DNA of 6,631 nt from Lachnospiraceae bacterium. GTDB taxonomy: Bacteria; Bacillota; Clostridia; Lachnospirales; Lachnospiraceae. The translations under genes and the position numbers were made by a program. Location of the stretch: assembly GCA_015057205.1 (NCBI GenBank), contig SVEW01000124.1, positions 1 through 6,631 of the forward strand, written 5' to 3'. Under the pieces are notes generated by a model. That model ran no database searches. It had not been told where the DNA came from and saw only the letters and a list, made by a program, of their open reading frames with translations. The stretch's first letter is position 1; every line of letters begins with the position of its first letter. Below, piece after piece: positions 5,253-6,631 of this stretch.

Positions 5253-6182
5253 ATGGACATGAAACAGACAAATGAATTGATGAAGCGCATTAATGAACGC
5301 TATAGTAAAATGAGTAAGGGACAGAAGATTCTTGCAACCTACATTTCAGAACAATATGATAAAGCCGCGTTCCTTACAGCTGCTAAACTAGGCGAAACCG
5401 TAGGTGTAAGTGAGTCAACGGTGGTTCGTTTTGCTATGACTTTGGGCTATGGTGGCTATCCGGAATTTCAGAGGGCATTAGCATCCATGGTAAAGGAAAA
5501 ATTAAGTGAATCACCTGAACAAACCGTGATATATGAGAACCTGGAAGAATGCAAGGTATTGGACACGGTCCTTTTATCCGATGTTAAGCGGATTGAACAT
5601 ACTATAAAGCAAATCGATGATCAGGTATTTGAAATGGCTGTAGATATGATTCACCAGGGAAAACGAATTTACATTGTAGGGATTCGCAGTTGTGCTCCGC
5701 TTGCTCAGTTTTTAGGGTTTTACTTAAATCTGATGTATGATCAGGTACGCATAATTACAACCAATAGTGCAAGTGAAATGTTTGAGCAGATGATGCGCGT
5801 GTCCAAGGATGATGTTGTGATAGGCATCAGTTTCCCGCGCTATTCCATGCGAACTTTAAAGGCTTTAGAGTTTGCTAATAATCGCAGTGCTAAAATTATC
5901 AGTATTACCGATAGTGTTCATTCTCCAATGAATTTGTACTCTTCCTGCAATTTAATTGCGGAGAGTTCCATGTCGGGTCTTGTAGAATCTTTGGTCGCAC
6001 CAATGAGTGTGATAAATGCATTGATTGTTGCTTTAAGCAAGAAGCGACAACATCAGGTTTTAAAAAATTTGGATGAATTAGAAAAGTTATGGGATCAATA
6101 TCAGGTTTATGGCAGTGACGAGCTAGAGTATGTTAGCGATGCTATGAAGTTTCGATATAAGCGCCCGGAAGGAAATGAATGA
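5253..6182 (+). CDS. MurR/RpiR-family transcriptional regulator (HTH plus SIS domain)
   Basis: The 309-residue cytoplasmic DNA-binding protein has an N-terminal HTH_6 domain (about 5-80) with the motif LGETVGVSESTVVRFAMTLG (46-65) followed by YGGYPEFQ, diagnostic of the RpiR family. A SIS domain follows (about 125-262), with IYIVGIRSCAPLAQFL (139-154) and VVIGISFPRYSMRTLKALEFA (188-208). SIS domains usually sense phosphosugars or related metabolites; a keto acid, CoA ester or amino-sugar signal is possible but cannot be read here. Start choice is unsettled: GAGG (5245-5248) is 4 nt from the ATG at 5253 and 10 nt from the in-frame ATG at 5259, versus 6-7 nt elsewhere here, so the protein may be 307 residues. 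Its place directly after the pump operon makes it that operon's likely regulator. It overlaps the next gene by ATGA. Confidence 0.9.
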   Translation: MDMKQTNELMKRINERYSKMSKGQKILATYISEQYDKAAFLTAAKLGETVGVSESTVVRFAMTLGYGGYPEFQRALASMVKEKLSESPEQTVIYENLEECKVLDTVLLSDVKRIEHTIKQIDDQVFEMAVDMIHQGKRIYIVGIRSCAPLAQFLGFYLNLMYDQVRIITTNSASEMFEQMMRVSKDDVVIGISFPRYSMRTLKALEFANNRSAKIISITDSVHSPMNLYSSCNLIAESSMSGLVESLVAPMSVINALIVALSKKRQHQVLKNLDELEKLWDQYQVYGSDELEYVSDAMKFRYKRPEGNE

Positions 6183-6631
6183 AAAGAGTAGTAGTAATTG
6201 GTGGCGGTGCCGCCGGTATGATGGCTGCATATGCTTGTGCAACCAAAGGACATACCGTCTATTTATTAGAAAAAAATGAAAAACTTGGAAAGAAAATTTA
6301 CATTACGGGAAAGGGACGCTGTAATCTTACAAACGATTGCGATGTTGAAGATTTGTTTAAGTCAATTTTACGAAATCCTAAGTTTTTATATTCCGCAATC
6401 TATACATTTGATAATTATCAGGTCCAGCAGTTTTTTACAGAACACGGATGTCCGGTAAAAGTGGAACGGGGTGGACGAGTTTTTCCGGTATCAGATCATG
6501 CATCCGACGTAATTCGCGCACTGGAAACAGCATTACGAGAATTAGGTGTTCATATACAACTGCATACGAAAGTTACAAAGATTGAATCCGACGGAACCAG
6601 AATTCGTGGTGTTCGTTTTATAAAAAATCAT
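6179..6631 (+). CDS. HI0933-family NAD(P)/FAD-dependent oxidoreductase, N-terminal part, cut by right edge
   Basis: An open frame runs from the ATG at 6179 to the last base (151 codons, no stop). The start MKRVVVIGGGAAGMMAAY is a Rossmann dinucleotide-binding loop (GGGAAG, residues 8-13). LEKNEKLGKKIYITGKGRCN (30-49) is the hallmark of the HI0933/YhiN flavoprotein family, supported by ERGGRVFPVSDHASDV (96-111), which resembles the family's 'G-R-FP-S--A--V'. Family members are often annotated 'aminoacetone oxidase family FAD-binding enzyme', but their physiological role is poorly known. The start lies within the regulator's stop (ATGA, 6179-6182). AGGA at 6170-6173, inside the regulator gene, is 5 nt upstream and provides the SD, so the two are probably co-transcribed and translationally coupled. 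The link may be conserved synteny and need not mean shared function. Confidence 0.92.
   Translation, partial: MKRVVVIGGGAAGMMAAYACATKGHTVYLLEKNEKLGKKIYITGKGRCNLTNDCDVEDLFKSILRNPKFLYSAIYTFDNYQVQQFFTEHGCPVKVERGGRVFPVSDHASDVIRALETALRELGVHIQLHTKVTKIESDGTRIRGVRFIKNH

Noticed and set aside
6276..6458. A 60-residue ORF on the + strand near the right end
   Set aside because: It lies in a different frame inside the flavoprotein gene, whose frame has clear FAD-binding motifs and is open to the edge.

Overview
The window reads as an AT-rich, low-GC Gram-positive chromosome segment, most likely an anaerobic Clostridia member of the Lachnospiraceae type. This rests on strong AGGAGG-type Shine-Dalgarno sites before nearly every gene, sigma-A-like promoters, tight same-strand gene packing, and the gene content. 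The taxonomic call is inference. All genes lie on the + strand.

Layout. Positions 1-405 hold the C-terminal end of a serine-type D-alanyl-D-alanine carboxypeptidase (DacF/PBP5-like), cut by the left edge. An 81-bp gap follows, with a good promoter (TTGAAA, 17 bp, TACAAT) and two inverted repeats placed where a regulator could bind. Positions 487-5158 are a five-gene operon: a carboxyltransferase of the acyl-CoA carboxylase beta / MmdA / 12S type (466 aa), an OadG-like small membrane subunit (96 aa), a biotin carrier protein (120 aa), an OadB-like Na+-translocating decarboxylase beta subunit (382 aa), and a free-standing oxaloacetate decarboxylase alpha / transcarboxylase 5S-type carboxyltransferase (470 aa). 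A textbook intrinsic terminator (5170-5200) closes the operon. A separate promoter with an extended -10 then drives a MurR/RpiR-family regulator (5253-6182). Its stop codon overlaps the start of a HI0933-family flavoprotein (6179 to the right edge, incomplete) by ATGA.

How the genes work together. The operon has a carrier (biotin protein), a membrane pump (OadB plus OadG), and two different carboxyltransferases, one of keto-acid type and one of CoA-ester type. There is no biotin carboxylase here. The set therefore has all three component types of Propionibacterium transcarboxylase (12S, 5S, 1.3S) joined to the Na+ pump of oxaloacetate/methylmalonyl-CoA decarboxylases. Either two decarboxylation routes feed one Na+ pump, or carboxyl groups pass between oxaloacetate/pyruvate and an acyl-CoA through the shared biotin, with the pump as an energy-coupling exit or entry. 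The CoA-type subunit is clearly divergent at motifs expected to bind acyl-CoA and biotin, so its substrate is open. The downstream RpiR protein is the obvious candidate regulator. I found no mobile element, CRISPR array or structural RNA gene, and no gene-free stretch reaches 300 bases.
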